A DNA stretch of 64,000 bases from assembly GCF_000152725.1 (NCBI RefSeq), contig NZ_AAMO01000015.1, positions 1 to 64,000 of the forward strand, in the 5' to 3' direction. Position numbers and translations under genes: made by a program. The notes below the pieces were generated by a model. The model was not told the DNA's origin. It did not search any database and was given only the letters and a program-made list of their open reading frames with translations. The stretch comes from Pseudooceanicola batsensis HTCC2597 (GTDB taxonomy: Bacteria; Pseudomonadota; Alphaproteobacteria; Rhodobacterales; Rhodobacteraceae). Position 1 is the first letter of the stretch. Every line of letters starts with the position of its first letter. Of the stretch, positions 49,975 through 60,006 are shown one piece after another.

Positions 49975-50700
49975 ATGCTTCCGACGGTCAAACTTCACTC
50001 AGATGCTGATGTCCTGAAACACTCGCCGCTGGTTCGTGGGATGACGCTTGCGTTGCGTTATGCCAACGAAACCGGCGGGATCGGGCTGACGCAATCAGGC
50101 GCCTTCAACCGCAAGTTTGTGCATTGGGCGGCGGAACACTTTGAATGGCCCGATTTCACCGCCACCGAGTTATTCGAAATGAACAAGGTGCTGGATGAAT
50201 ACAAAATGCCACCTTTGTTCCCGGTGCATGGGTTGCTGCGTCATCTGAAGCTTCTTCGTCGTTACAAGGGTAAGCTGGTTGCGACTAAGAAAGGACGGGA
50301 GATGGCGGAAGCATCTGACGTCTTTTTTGATCTGACCGCTCCGGTTTATCTTTATCGGTTCATCCATGATGAACGGATCGAAGCCCGGGGTGGCCCCTTG
50401 GGCAACTGGGACATCTTTCTGAACGTGATCAACGTCGAGGCGCGGGTAGGGTGTACCTTAGCACATCTTCTCAAAACGCTTTACGGGTGGGAAGAAAAGG
50501 ACCGCTACGATCCGGAGCACAGCGACATGCGGTTTGCGCTGAAATTCTGCGTCTTGCAGCCACTGTGTTGGCTCGGCCTGCTTTGGGAAGATCGGGAGGG
50601 GCTGAGGATTTGGGACGACGGCACATTTTACAAGACGCCACTCTGGCACGCAGCCCTTAAACTCGAAACCGATGGTCAGGCCGCTTTACGCCTTGTCTGA
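49975..50700 (+). CDS. Passenger gene of the ISNCY element, hypothetical
   Basis: A 241-residue soluble protein (SPLVRGMTLALRYANETGGIGLTQSGAFNRKFVHWAAEHFEWPDF; later RRYKGKLVATKKGREMAEASDVF and a C-terminal tryptophan-rich half). It is inside the inverted repeats and converges on the transposase gene. The middle segment resembles a winged-helix tail, but no family could be named. The intact reading frame within the element suggests it is kept by selection, as a transposition helper or a cargo gene. Confidence 0.75.
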   Translation: MLPTVKLHSDADVLKHSPLVRGMTLALRYANETGGIGLTQSGAFNRKFVHWAAEHFEWPDFTATELFEMNKVLDEYKMPPLFPVHGLLRHLKLLRRYKGKLVATKKGREMAEASDVFFDLTAPVYLYRFIHDERIEARGGPLGNWDIFLNVINVEARVGCTLAHLLKTLYGWEEKDRYDPEHSDMRFALKFCVLQPLCWLGLLWEDREGLRIWDDGTFYKTPLWHAALKLETDGQAALRLV

Positions 50701-50769
50701 TGCCACAGCTGCCGCATCCTGCTCGGCGTGTTTGCGCTCGTAATAGGCGTCCATGTCAGCAGTCTTGAG

Positions 50770-52101
50770 TTATTCTGCCGCGCGCGCAATCTTCTTCTTG
50801 GCCCGTGATCCTGGCGGTCTGCCTGGCCGACGCCCGTTCGGCTTGTAGCCCATCTTCTCTGAGTTTGTCCGCACCTTCGGCTTAGGCGGTGCGGCATCCT
50901 GCATCTCTTTGACATAGGCCAGAACCGCACCGAGCCGCTTGTTCTCGGTGACGGCTGCATGGGTGACGCGCTGGTCCATATCAAAGATCCTGTAGGGCAG
51001 GGCTTGGCCTTTCCAGCGTACCTCGAACCGCCCATCCACAAAGACATAGGTGTCCACATATTTGCCGACCAGAGCGCGTGACAGCTCGTTCTCTTCGAGC
51101 ATGATCCGCTTGCGGTCATAGGAAAACGTGAGCTGCTTGCCGACATAACGGTTCTCACGCCAGCACAACACTTCCGCCAACCGATCCGGCTCCACATTCA
51201 ACGCCCGGTGCAGGTTGTCCGGTTTGGCAGGGGCCTTGGCAAATTTGGCGTTAAAGCGGCTCTTAAAGCCTTCAAGAAAAGCGTTTCCGGCTTTCATGTC
51301 CGAAACGCCTGCCAGCCTCAGCTCTTTGACAAGCCGGTCCTGAAGCGTGCGGTTGGCCCGTTCTACGCGGCCCTTGGCTTGAGAGCTGTTGGCGCACAGG
51401 ATCTCGATGTTCAACTCATTCAACGCACGCCCGAACTGGGTCATGCCTGCACCATTCCTTGCGTCTTCTTTGGCAACTCGGAATACCGAATGCTTGTCGC
51501 TGTAAAAGGCCACTGGGCGGCCATGCTGAACCAAATAACTGTCCAACGCCTCGAAATAGCTGAACGTGCTCTCGGACTTCACAAACCGCAGCTCCATCAA
51601 GGTGCTGGTGGCATCATCGATGAAAACGAGCAGGGTGCAGGGATCACCCCGATCCTCAAACCAACGGTGATCGGAACCATCAATCTGGATCAGCTCACCA
51701 TAGCATTCGCGCCGTAAGCGAGGTTGATGGAAGGTCCGGCGCTGTTTCCGCGAGAGCCAGATGCCGTCTTCGATCATCCATTTGCGCACGGTCTCGCGAG
51801 ACACTGTGAACCCGTGATGCTCAGCCAGCTTCTCAGCTGCCAGTGTTGGGCCGAAATCCGGGTAATTCTCTTTGATCAGGCTCAGAGCATAATCGCGCTT
51901 TGCATGATGGATACGATTGTTTGGAGGTTTGCCGCGCGCCTTATGTCGGATCGCTGAGGCGCCATCCTGCCGGTATCGCTTGAGAAGCCGGAACACTTGC
52001 CGCCTTGTCAGATCCAGCAGGTTTGCCGCATTGTCTACCGTCAGCCGACTATCATCGACCTGCGCCAAAACCTCAACGCGGTTCAAATCGCGCTCGCTCA
52101 T
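50770..52101 (-). CDS. ISNCY-family transposase
   Basis: A 443-residue DDE transposase. N-terminal HTH (LTVDNAANLLDLTRRQVFRLLKRYRQDGASAIRHKARGKPPNN), then the integrase core: Asp in ELIQIDGSDHRWFEDRG, Asp in AFYSDKHSVFRV and Glu in GRVERANRTLQDRLVKEL. The C-terminus is basic and proline-rich (RRPGRPPGSRAKKKIARAAE). ATG 52101 is chosen; ATGs at 52104 and further upstream are possible. Confidence 0.92.
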   Translation of the reverse strand: MSERDLNRVEVLAQVDDSRLTVDNAANLLDLTRRQVFRLLKRYRQDGASAIRHKARGKPPNNRIHHAKRDYALSLIKENYPDFGPTLAAEKLAEHHGFTVSRETVRKWMIEDGIWLSRKQRRTFHQPRLRRECYGELIQIDGSDHRWFEDRGDPCTLLVFIDDATSTLMELRFVKSESTFSYFEALDSYLVQHGRPVAFYSDKHSVFRVAKEDARNGAGMTQFGRALNELNIEILCANSSQAKGRVERANRTLQDRLVKELRLAGVSDMKAGNAFLEGFKSRFNAKFAKAPAKPDNLHRALNVEPDRLAEVLCWRENRYVGKQLTFSYDRKRIMLEENELSRALVGKYVDTYVFVDGRFEVRWKGQALPYRIFDMDQRVTHAAVTENKRLGAVLAYVKEMQDAAPPKPKVRTNSEKMGYKPNGRRPGRPPGSRAKKKIARAAE

Positions 52102-52250
52102 CATAACCCATCCCATGTCCACTCATCCTCGCTATCGTATGCGAGGAGAGTGACACTTCTGAATTGCTCATGGGTGACATTATCGCTTTGCGCGTACAGC
52201 CAAAAGTCGCATAAGAGAACTTATGTTAGTTTTGTGGTTGTCGCGGCACC

Positions 52251-53450
52251 TCAGACAGCTTCGAGCGCGATTGCAATCCCCTGTCCCACGCCAATACACA
52301 TGGTCGATAACGACTTTTCTCCAGGTTTGAGGTCCAGCATCGCTGAACCAGTGATGCGGGCACCTGACATGCCAAGCGGATGGCCGAGAGCAATAGCGCC
52401 GCCGTTCGGGTTCACGCGGGCGTCATCATCCGCGATCCCCAGGTGCCGTAGTGTGGCCAGACCCTGCGAAGCAAAGGCTTCGTTAAGTTCGATTACCGAG
52501 AAGTCTTCTTGTTTCAGTCCAAGTCGCGCCATCAGCTTTTCCGACGCCGGTGCCGGCCCGAAACCCATGATGCGCGGTGCGACGCCCGCGGTTGCGCCGC
52601 CCAAGACCCTTGCGATCGGTGTGAGGCCAAATTTTTTTGCGACGTCGCTGGTGGCAAGGATCAATGCTGCGGCACCATCGTTCACGCCCGAAGAATTCCC
52701 AGCGGTTACAGTGCCGTCCGCTTTTACGAAAGTTTTCAGTTGGGCGAGCGCTTCCAAAGTCGTACCCGCGCGAGGGTGTTCATCCTGTACGACGATCTTT
52801 GGCTCCCCCTTTCGCTGAGGAATCTCTACCGGGACAATTTCACGGGCCAAACGACCGTTCGCCATGGCATCTCTCGCCTTTCGCTGCGAACGCATGGCGA
52901 AGGCATCTTGGTCGGCGCGGTTGATGCTGAAGTCTTCCGCTACGTTTTCGGCCGTTTCAGGCATGCTGTCGACGCCGTATTGACTCTTCATCTGTTTATT
53001 GACGAAGCGCCAGCCGATGGTGGTGTCTTCAGCAGAATTTTCGCGCGAGAATGCAGTTGTAGCTTTTGGCATCACAAACGGAGCACGAGACATGCTTTCC
53101 ACACCGCCAGCAACAATGAGATCGGCTTCTCCAGCTTTGATCGCGCGGGCGGCTGTGATTACGGCGTCCATACCCGATCCGCACAACCGGTTCATCGTCG
53201 TGCCAGGGACACAATCCGGAAATCCCGCGAGTAGCAGCGACATGCGTGCGACGTTGCGGTTGTCCTCGCCCGCCTGGTTGGCGCAGCCGAAAATCACTTC
53301 GTCAATGGCCGCTAGATCTAGCTTCGGGTTTCGGCTGGCCAGGGCCCTGAGTGGGATTGCACCAAGATCGTCGGCTCGCACAGAAGAAAGCGCGCCGCCA
53401 TAGCGACCAATTGGTGTGCGGATGTAATCGCAGATGTAGACGTTTGTCAT
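52251..53450 (-). CDS. pcaF: Acetyl-CoA acyltransferase, probably 3-oxoadipyl-CoA thiolase
   Basis: A 399-residue thiolase. It starts NVYICDYIRTPIGRYGGALSSVRADDLGA; the nucleophile Cys lies in NRLCGSGMDAV (about residue 90), the catalytic His in GGAIALGHPLGMSGAR, and the second Cys in STMCIGVGQGIAI. The N-terminal form is PcaF/PaaJ-like, which cleaves 3-oxoadipyl-CoA to succinyl-CoA and acetyl-CoA. That would finish adipate breakdown in this cluster. The gene is two bases after etfA, and may be in one operon with etfA and etfB. Confidence 0.88.
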   Translation of the reverse strand: MTNVYICDYIRTPIGRYGGALSSVRADDLGAIPLRALASRNPKLDLAAIDEVIFGCANQAGEDNRNVARMSLLLAGFPDCVPGTTMNRLCGSGMDAVITAARAIKAGEADLIVAGGVESMSRAPFVMPKATTAFSRENSAEDTTIGWRFVNKQMKSQYGVDSMPETAENVAEDFSINRADQDAFAMRSQRKARDAMANGRLAREIVPVEIPQRKGEPKIVVQDEHPRAGTTLEALAQLKTFVKADGTVTAGNSSGVNDGAAALILATSDVAKKFGLTPIARVLGGATAGVAPRIMGFGPAPASEKLMARLGLKQEDFSVIELNEAFASQGLATLRHLGIADDDARVNPNGGAIALGHPLGMSGARITGSAMLDLKPGEKSLSTMCIGVGQGIAIALEAV

Positions 53451-53452
53451 TC

Positions 53453-54373
53453 TTAGAGTGCCTTTGTCATATCCGGGACGGCGTCGAGCAGGTCTGCGAC
53501 CAGGCCGTAGTCGGCGACCTGGAAGATCTGGGCCTCTTCATCCTTGTTGATGGCGACGATGACCTTGCTGTCCTTCATGCCTGCAAGGTGTTGAATTGCC
53601 CCGGAAATCCCGACCGCGATGTACAGCTCGGGCGCCACGACCTTGCCGGTCTGGCCGACCTGCCAGTCGTTCGGTGCGAACCCGCTATCCACCGCCGCGC
53701 GCGAGGCGCCGACCGCCGCGCCCAGCTTGTCGGCCAGGCCCTCGATGATCGCGAAGTTCTCCTCGGAACCGACGCCGCGACCGCCCGAGACCACGATCTT
53801 GGCCGAGGTCAGTTCCGGACGATCCGACGCCGCGACCTTGTCCTCGACCCAGGCGCTCAGGCCCGCGTTGCCGGCCGCTGCGATGGCCTCGACGGCGGCC
53901 GAACCACCCTGGCCAGCCGCGTCGAAGGCGGTGGTGCGGACGGTCAGTACCTTCTTGGAATCGTTGGACTTTACCGTCTGAATCGCGTTGCCCGCGTAGA
54001 TCGGGCGTTCGAACGTGGACCCGTCCACGATGGCGGTGACGTCCGACAAAACCATCACGTCCAGCAGCGCCGCGACGCGCGGCAGGATGTTTTTCGCGCT
54101 CGCCGTGGACGGAGCAACGATATGTTCATAATTGCCTGCCAGGCTGACCACCAGATCGGCGACCGGCTCGGCCAGGCCGTTGGCATAGGCGGCGTCATCC
54201 GCCACCAGAACCTTTGCCACGCCGTCGATCTTCGACGCGGCCTCGCCTGCGGCAGCGGGGCCCGCAACCAGAACGGTCACATCGCCCAGCGATTTGGCAG
54301 CGGTCACCGCCTTGGCGGTGGCGTCCAGCGCCAGTGCACCACCGGCGATTTCTGCAAGGAGAAGAACAGCCAT
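53453..54373 (-). CDS. etfA: Electron transfer flavoprotein alpha subunit
   Basis: A 306-residue EtfA/FixB. The N-terminal half is Rossmann-like; the C-terminal FAD domain has VVSGGRGVGSEENFAIIEGLADKLGAAVGASRAAVDSGFAPNDWQVGQTGKVVAPELYIAVGISGAIQHLAGM, the family hallmark. It starts where etfB stops. It takes electrons from acyl-CoA dehydrogenases, here probably during adipyl-CoA oxidation. Confidence 0.95.
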   Translation of the reverse strand: MAVLLLAEIAGGALALDATAKAVTAAKSLGDVTVLVAGPAAAGEAASKIDGVAKVLVADDAAYANGLAEPVADLVVSLAGNYEHIVAPSTASAKNILPRVAALLDVMVLSDVTAIVDGSTFERPIYAGNAIQTVKSNDSKKVLTVRTTAFDAAGQGGSAAVEAIAAAGNAGLSAWVEDKVAASDRPELTSAKIVVSGGRGVGSEENFAIIEGLADKLGAAVGASRAAVDSGFAPNDWQVGQTGKVVAPELYIAVGISGAIQHLAGMKDSKVIVAINKDEEAQIFQVADYGLVADLLDAVPDMTKAL

Positions 54374-55131
54374 TACACGATCCCCTTTTCTTTCAGCTTC
54401 GACACCAGCTCGTCGACCGAGCCAACCATTTCCCCGGCCGAACGCGCGGCGGGCTCTGCCGTCTTGACGACGGTCAGGCGCGGCGTGACATCGACGCCGA
54501 AATCGGCGGCGGTCTTTTCGTCCAGCGGTTTCTTCTTGGCTTTCATGATGTTGGGCAGCGAGGCGTAGCGCGGCTCGTTCAGGCGCAGGTCGGCGGTGAC
54601 GATCGCCGGCAGCTTCACCTTGATGGTCTGCAGACCGCCGTCCACTTCGCGGGTCACGACGGCATGCTCGCCCTCGATCGCAACCTCAGAGGCATAGGTC
54701 GCCTGACCCCAGCCCAGCAGCGCCGCCAGCATCTGGCCGGTCGCGTTCATGTCGTTGTCGATCGCCTGTTTGCCCGCGATCACCAGGCCCGGCGCCTCGG
54801 CGTCGATCACGGCCTTTAGGATCTTGGCCACCGCCAGCGGCTCGATATCTTGGTGCACGTCGTCGGCGGCCACGACGAGGATCGCCCGGTCCGCGCCCAT
54901 CGCCAGCGCCGTGCGCAGCGTTTCCTGCGCCTGTTTCACGCCGATCGACACGACGACAAGCTCGTCCGCCTTGCCCGCTTCCTTCAGACGGATCGCCTCT
55001 TCAACCGCAATCTCGTCGAACGGGTTCATCGACATCTTCACATTCGCGAGACCAACTCCGCTACCGTCCGCCTTAACGCGAACCTTCACGTTGTAATCAA
55101 TTAGGTGTTTTATAGGTGCAATTATTTTCAT
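54373..55131 (-). CDS. etfB: Electron transfer flavoprotein beta subunit
   Basis: A 252-residue EtfB/FixA ([30 protein letters not shown]; the loop [41 protein letters not shown]). Full length and well conserved. Forms the heterodimer with EtfA. Confidence 0.95.
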   Translation of the reverse strand: MKIIAPIKHLIDYNVKVRVKADGSGVGLANVKMSMNPFDEIAVEEAIRLKEAGKADELVVVSIGVKQAQETLRTALAMGADRAILVVAADDVHQDIEPLAVAKILKAVIDAEAPGLVIAGKQAIDNDMNATGQMLAALLGWGQATYASEVAIEGEHAVVTREVDGGLQTIKVKLPAIVTADLRLNEPRYASLPNIMKAKKKPLDEKTAADFGVDVTPRLTVVKTAEPAARSAGEMVGSVDELVSKLKEKGIV

Positions 55132-55207
55132 TGGCGTTTATCGTCTTGGAAATTTGCAATGGCAGTAACGGCCCGGGTTCCAGGCCGTTACTTGGGATGT
55201 GTCTCTG

Positions 55208-55963
55208 TCAATTCGCAGTATAACCGCCATCTACTACAATCTCTGCTCCGTGAACGAACGATGACTCATCCGATGCGAGGAACAGGACCGCATTCGAAAC
55301 CTCTTCAGGTTTGCTTGGCCGCTTGAGCAGCGTGGCCCCCAGAATTGCCTGCCGGGTCTCTTCGTCGGCGTGTAGCAGATCTTTTGTCATGGGAGTATCG
55401 ATGACACCGGGATGGATCGAATTGACACGTATGCCACTTTCGGCCAGGTCGACTGCGCAGGATTTGGTCAACATCCGTACGGCGCCTTTGGATCCAATGT
55501 AGGCTCCCGCCGAAGCGGCACCAACAATCCCATAGATTGAAGAAATATTGATAATTGATGCTTTTTCGGTCTCTTTCATCAATGGAACCGCGGCTCGGAT
55601 ACCGAGATAAACACCGCGTACATTGACGTTGATCGTCATGTCAAATTCGTCAGGCGAGGTTTCGTGGAGCGGCTTCAGAATGAGAATGCCAGCGTTGTTC
55701 ACTAGCACATCAAGTCGACCAGCACTTGATTGCACCGTGGAGATGACATTCTTCCAATCTTCTTCAAGCGTCACGTCATGCTGAATGAATTCCGCCTTCC
55801 CTCCGGCTCCAATGATACCTTTTACTACGCTTTCACCCGCTTCCGTATCACGGTCGGTTACAAATACATGCGCGCCTTCACGTGCCAGCGTTTCACAATG
55901 GGCTTTTCCCATGCCCATGGCGCCACCTGTTACCAGTGCGACTTTTCCGGATACCCGTCCCAT
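55208..55963 (-). CDS. chnA: SDR alcohol dehydrogenase, probably cyclohexanol dehydrogenase
   Basis: A 251-residue short-chain dehydrogenase: cofactor motif TGGAMGMGKA, NNAG, the Ser of NISSIYGIVG, and the catalytic Tyr-Lys in GAYIGSKGA. ATG 55963 is set by AGGAGAGA just upstream. The gene precedes (on the minus strand, follows) the Baeyer-Villiger monooxygenase gene, the typical setting for oxidation of cyclohexanol to cyclohexanone. Substrate is inferred from context. Confidence 0.85.
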   Translation of the reverse strand: MGRVSGKVALVTGGAMGMGKAHCETLAREGAHVFVTDRDTEAGESVVKGIIGAGGKAEFIQHDVTLEEDWKNVISTVQSSAGRLDVLVNNAGILILKPLHETSPDEFDMTINVNVRGVYLGIRAAVPLMKETEKASIINISSIYGIVGAASAGAYIGSKGAVRMLTKSCAVDLAESGIRVNSIHPGVIDTPMTKDLLHADEETRQAILGATLLKRPSKPEEVSNAVLFLASDESSFVHGAEIVVDGGYTAN

Positions 55964-56035
55964 AGTTCTCTCCTGAGTGTTCATGAACAAATTTAATTGT
56001 TTCCGCCGGGTTTTCTTAATGCCCGACGGAATTCT

Positions 56036-57673
56036 TTACACCTTCTCGGCAGTGCGGTCGCGGATCAGGGATGTATAACCTTCCTCCTTAACCGCACTAA
56101 TGGCATTGCGATAATTGCCAATCCCGGCCATGTAGAACATCACCGCATTCTTCTTTCCGGGGATATTTGCGCCGAAGATCCAGCTTTCAGCTTTGGGGAA
56201 GAGTGTCATGTCGGCGATTTCACGGCAGGTGCCAACCCAAGCGTCGCGCGCCTCCACGGTTGGCTCCACACTTTGAACCCCCTCTTCTTCCATTGCGCAA
56301 ATCGTGTCAGCGATCCATTCAACTTGCGTCTCAATGCTGGGGGGCAGGTTAGTGAAGGGGCCATTAGGGCCAAGGATCATGAAGAAGTTAGGGAAGTCTA
56401 CCTCCATCATGCCGAGGTAACCGAGTGGGCCTTCCTTCCAAGTGTCGCGCATGGTCACGCCTCCGCGTCCGCGGAGGTCCATTTTGACGTAATTGCCGTC
56501 GACCGCATCGAAACCAGTGGCAAAGATTACGATGTCAAGCTCATGCTCCTCGCCGCTTTCGAGACGAATGCCGTTCGGAGTGAACTCTGCGATCGGATCG
56601 GCCTTCACGTCGGCGAGGGTCACGTTGTCTCGGTTGTAGACCTCGTAATAGTTGTTTCCGCAAAGCGGGCGCTTGGCGTAAAGGTCCTTCGGCGTCAGTT
56701 TCTCTGCGACCTTGGGGTCCTTCACGATTTGCTTGATCTTGCCCTTGATGAAGTCAGCGGCCGCATCATTGGCCACTTGGCTGGTCGCAATATCGCAAAA
56801 GGTGCCAAACATGAAATAGAAACCACCGCCGCGCTGCCAGGCGGCTTCGAAGACCCGCTCCCGTTCCTCGGGCGAGGCGGTTTCGGCGGGTTCGGCGCTT
56901 TCTTCGAAGCCGAAGGCCACAACAGAATTCTTCACTTGATTCCAGATATTATCGTAGTTCGCCTTTTGCTCGGCGATGGTAGCATCGTCTTGCGGGGTGT
57001 TCCCAATCGGCACGACATATTGTGCAGAGCGCTGAAAAACAGTCAGGTGTTTTGCAATTGGTGCCGTTGCAGTGATAACCTGAACACCCGTCGAGCCGGT
57101 GCCGATAATGCCCACGCGTTTGTTGCTCAAGTCCACTCCCTCGGGCCAGGCACCTGTGTGTAAGATACGGCCTTTGAAATCATCGATGCCCTTGAATTTT
57201 GGAACATTCGTTGCGGACAAGAGACCGAGGCCAGTGACAAGGTATTTTGCGGTAACTGTCTCACCACTATCAGTGATCACGTTCCAGAGACCGGTTTTTT
57301 CATTATAGTGCGCGCCATCCACTTTGGTGTCGAACTTGTAGCTGCGTCGAAGATCGAGATGATCCGCTACCTCGTTCATGTATTCGAGGATCTCGGGCTG
57401 GGTCAGATACCGGGTTTTCCAGCGGCCTTTTCGAAGCAACTCTTTGTCAAAAGAATAGCGATAGACATAGCTTTCCGTGTCTGACAGCGCACCGGGATAT
57501 CGGTTCCACCACCAGGTGCCGCCAACGTCACTGGCGCTGTCATAGCCCCGGACGTTCAGTCCCTGCTCGTTGCGAAGTTTGTGGACAGCGTAAAGCCCGC
57601 CGAAGCCCGCGCCAATGACGACTGCGTCAAAATCCGCTCCGACCGTTTTAGTATTCTCAGTCTGAATGTTCAT
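56036..57673 (-). CDS. chnB: Cyclohexanone monooxygenase (Baeyer-Villiger)
   Basis: A 545-residue flavoprotein. FAD motif GAGFGG near residue 20, NADPH motif GTGSTG near 185, and the BVMO fingerprint FKGRILHTGAWPE at about 160. Long stretches (e.g. HLTVFQRSAQYVVPIGN; FIKGKIKQIVKDPKVAEKL; DLYAKRPLCGNNYYEVYNRDNV) closely follow cyclohexanone monooxygenase of Acinetobacter. ATG 57673 is set by GGGAGGAG. It inserts oxygen into cyclohexanone to give caprolactone, using NADPH and O2. Confidence 0.93.
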   Translation of the reverse strand: MNIQTENTKTVGADFDAVVIGAGFGGLYAVHKLRNEQGLNVRGYDSASDVGGTWWWNRYPGALSDTESYVYRYSFDKELLRKGRWKTRYLTQPEILEYMNEVADHLDLRRSYKFDTKVDGAHYNEKTGLWNVITDSGETVTAKYLVTGLGLLSATNVPKFKGIDDFKGRILHTGAWPEGVDLSNKRVGIIGTGSTGVQVITATAPIAKHLTVFQRSAQYVVPIGNTPQDDATIAEQKANYDNIWNQVKNSVVAFGFEESAEPAETASPEERERVFEAAWQRGGGFYFMFGTFCDIATSQVANDAAADFIKGKIKQIVKDPKVAEKLTPKDLYAKRPLCGNNYYEVYNRDNVTLADVKADPIAEFTPNGIRLESGEEHELDIVIFATGFDAVDGNYVKMDLRGRGGVTMRDTWKEGPLGYLGMMEVDFPNFFMILGPNGPFTNLPPSIETQVEWIADTICAMEEEGVQSVEPTVEARDAWVGTCREIADMTLFPKAESWIFGANIPGKKNAVMFYMAGIGNYRNAISAVKEEGYTSLIRDRTAEKV

Positions 57674-57788
57674 ATCACTCCTCCCAGAGTAAGACCGCTC
57701 CGCCCCGCAGATTGCGGGTGAGATGCTAGATGAATGTTTCGTAGGGGTTTGTCTCGCACCGCACCGCAATGCAGTGCGAGTACAGGTC

Positions 57789-58691
57789 TCAGAGGGCCCG
57801 ATACCATGCGGCGATGCGACCAAGTTCCTCGTTTGCCTCGGGCGCGCGTCCCGAAAGCGCGGGAAAGACATGCTGCATGCCTTCGACGATAGACAGGGTC
57901 ACGTTTACGCCCTGTGCCTTGGCCTTTTCGTGCAACCGTTCGGCATCGCTCTTAAGCGTCTCGGCCCCTCCGGCATTGATATAGAGCGGCGGGTAACCGG
58001 TGAAATCGTTCTCCAGCGGGTTGGCCAACGGATTAAGCGGATCCGTGCCTTCACCGAGGAACATCCCCGCCATCGCTTCGAGGATCGGTTTGCCGACTAG
58101 CGCATCGGTTTCCGCGTTGGTTTCCAGTGTTTCCCCGCGCATCGCCATGTCGAGCCAGGGCGAATAGGCGATGACCGCTCCGGGCAGTGGCAACCCAAGT
58201 TCGCGTAACTTCAGCACGCTGGCGATGGCAAGATTGCCGCCAGCACTGTCGCCAGCCGTCAGAATATTTCTTGCCTTGAAACCCTTATCCAGCAGCGCTT
58301 TGTATGCGGCTACTGCATCTTCGATCTGCGCCGGAAATGGGTGCTCGGGTGCGCGCCGATAGTGCAGGATCACCGACGTAACCCCAAGCACCTTAGCGAG
58401 GTGCCCTGCCATTTTTCGATGACTATCGGCTGAGCCGACGGCAAAGCCGCCACCATGAGTGTAAACAATTACACGCGAGGTATCTGCCCCGGCTGGTAGG
58501 GCCCAGATAGCCTCAACTCCTCCGACATGATCGCTTTTGTAGCTAACGTTTTCCGGCTCTAGTGCGGGCTGCCCCCATTCATCGAACATGCTGCGCAGGT
58601 TCGCGATCGTCAGGTCTGGGTTCTCGACCATCTGATCGGTCCAATTCTGATAAAGCGCCCGCAGCGTATCCGCTTCTCTACTGATTTCCAT
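57789..58691 (-). CDS. chnC: Lactone hydrolase (ChnC-like alpha/beta hydrolase)
   Basis: A 300-residue HSL-type alpha/beta hydrolase: HGGGFAVGS oxyanion motif, GDSAGGNLA nucleophile, Asp/His near the end (GMQHVFPALSG). It is next to the monooxygenase, so its likely job is to open caprolactone to 6-hydroxyhexanoate. ATG 58691 follows GGAGG. Confidence 0.88.
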   Translation of the reverse strand: MEISREADTLRALYQNWTDQMVENPDLTIANLRSMFDEWGQPALEPENVSYKSDHVGGVEAIWALPAGADTSRVIVYTHGGGFAVGSADSHRKMAGHLAKVLGVTSVILHYRRAPEHPFPAQIEDAVAAYKALLDKGFKARNILTAGDSAGGNLAIASVLKLRELGLPLPGAVIAYSPWLDMAMRGETLETNAETDALVGKPILEAMAGMFLGEGTDPLNPLANPLENDFTGYPPLYINAGGAETLKSDAERLHEKAKAQGVNVTLSIVEGMQHVFPALSGRAPEANEELGRIAAWYRAL

Positions 58692-58978
58692 GTTTATCCT
58701 CCCAAGCATAACATTTGGCAAAGCCACCAACTGACGTCGCCAATCTCGAAGACGTCAAACGGTCAACGGCATACGCCAATTATCTCAGAGTAAGGGCGAA
58801 AAATGCGCCATGTATTGAACAAACCTGCTTTGGAAATAGTATGATCGTGCTCAGCCTGTCGTGAGGCAGATATGCCCGTTACTAGGCTCTGTTGATGGCG
58901 TGGATACCCCCTCCCGACGGCATCGCAATGTGCCACTATGATGAGCGTTAAAAGCCATCACAGAAGGAAGGAGCATCT

Positions 58979-60006
58979 ATGTCCGAAATTAAAATTATCG
59001 GTGTCGACTTGGCAAAGCGCGTTATCCAGTTGCATGGTGCGTACAATGATGGGTCAGTCGCGTTTCGCAAAAAGCTTTCACGAGGCCAGTTTCTCGCGTT
59101 CGTGGCACAGCAACCCAAATGCATGATCGCCATGGAGGCGTGGCCACGGCGTATGGCTGGGGCCGCGAATTTGAGAAGCTGGGGTGCGACGTGCGGTTGA
59201 TACCGCCGGTCTATGTGAAGCCGTTCGTCAAACGCCAGAAGAATGATGCGACCGATGCAGAGGCCATCTTGGAGGCTGCATTGCGTCCAACCATGCGCTT
59301 TTTCGCAGTGAAGACGGAAGATCAGCAGGCCCGTGCCATGCTGTTTCGCACGCGGCAGATGTTTGTCGGCCAGCGCCCCCAGATGATCAACGCTTTACGC
59401 GGCCACCTCGCCGAACACGGATTGGTCGCGGCCCGCGGGCCTGCCCATCTCAAGCGACTCGCGGACGCAATCGCAGGTGATGACACCGCGCTGCATGCTG
59501 AGGTTCGTGACCTCGGCCGGATGTATCTGGGGCAGATTGAGGGGCTGAATACGCGTGTTGCAGAGCTTGACGCGAAGATGCGATGTGCCGCCAAGAAAGC
59601 CGACTTGGTGCGCCGAACACAAACCATGCCGGGCGTGGTTCCTGTCACGGCGCTTGCGATCGAGACATTTGCCCGTGACCTGGCCACCTTCCGGCGCGGG
59701 TGCGATTTTGCCGCCTGGCTTGGGCTTGTGCCGAAGCAGCACTCGACGGGCGGCAAAGCCCGGCTCGGGAAGACCTCGAAGATGCGACAGCGCGACTCCG
59801 GACACTCTTGGTCTCTGGCGCTATGGCTGTCCTCCAGGCTGTCGAGCGGTTTGACACACCGAATAATGGCTGGCTGAAACGCCTACTAACCCGCAAGCCG
59901 CGCATGGGTCGCCGCGATTGCGCTGGCCAACAAGATGGCGCGTGGCCTCTGGGCCATCATAATGAAACAAGAGGATTACCGGAATCCGGTGGCGGCGATG
60001 GCATAG
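58979..60006 (+). pseudogene. IS110-family transposase, frameshifted
   Basis: It begins SEIKIIGVDLAKRVIQLHGAY (RuvC-like Asp) but the frame breaks near 59140 (one base lost in the stretch reading MEAWPRR; the true frame MIAMEA continues as ATAYGWGREFEKLG). It runs on in a second frame through PPVYVKPFVKRQKNDATDAEAI to about 59790, then a third (LLVSGAMAVLQAVERFDTPNNGWLKRLLTRKPRM), and a fourth (ANKMARGLWAIIMKQEDYRNPVAAMA) to the stop at 60006. At least three frameshifts make it inactive. Confidence 0.88.

Larger units (their letters stand above)
49835..52181 (-). mobile_element. ISNCY/IS1202-type element carrying an extra gene
   Basis: Left end AATGTCACC..TGTGCAAAGCAGAAAGGTCAC (49835-49867) matches the inverse of the right end (52149-52181: AATGTCACC..TGAGCAATTCAGAAGTGTCAC). 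Between them are the ISNCY-type transposase (minus) and a converging 241-codon gene (plus). The element is about 2.35 kb, larger than a simple one-gene IS. No target-site duplication was recognised. It lies 48 bp from the IS30 end. Confidence 0.7.

Noticed and set aside
48732..52181. Composite transposon formed by IS30 and the ISNCY element
   Set aside because: The two elements are different families and adjacent, with no second copies in the window; no target duplications link them.
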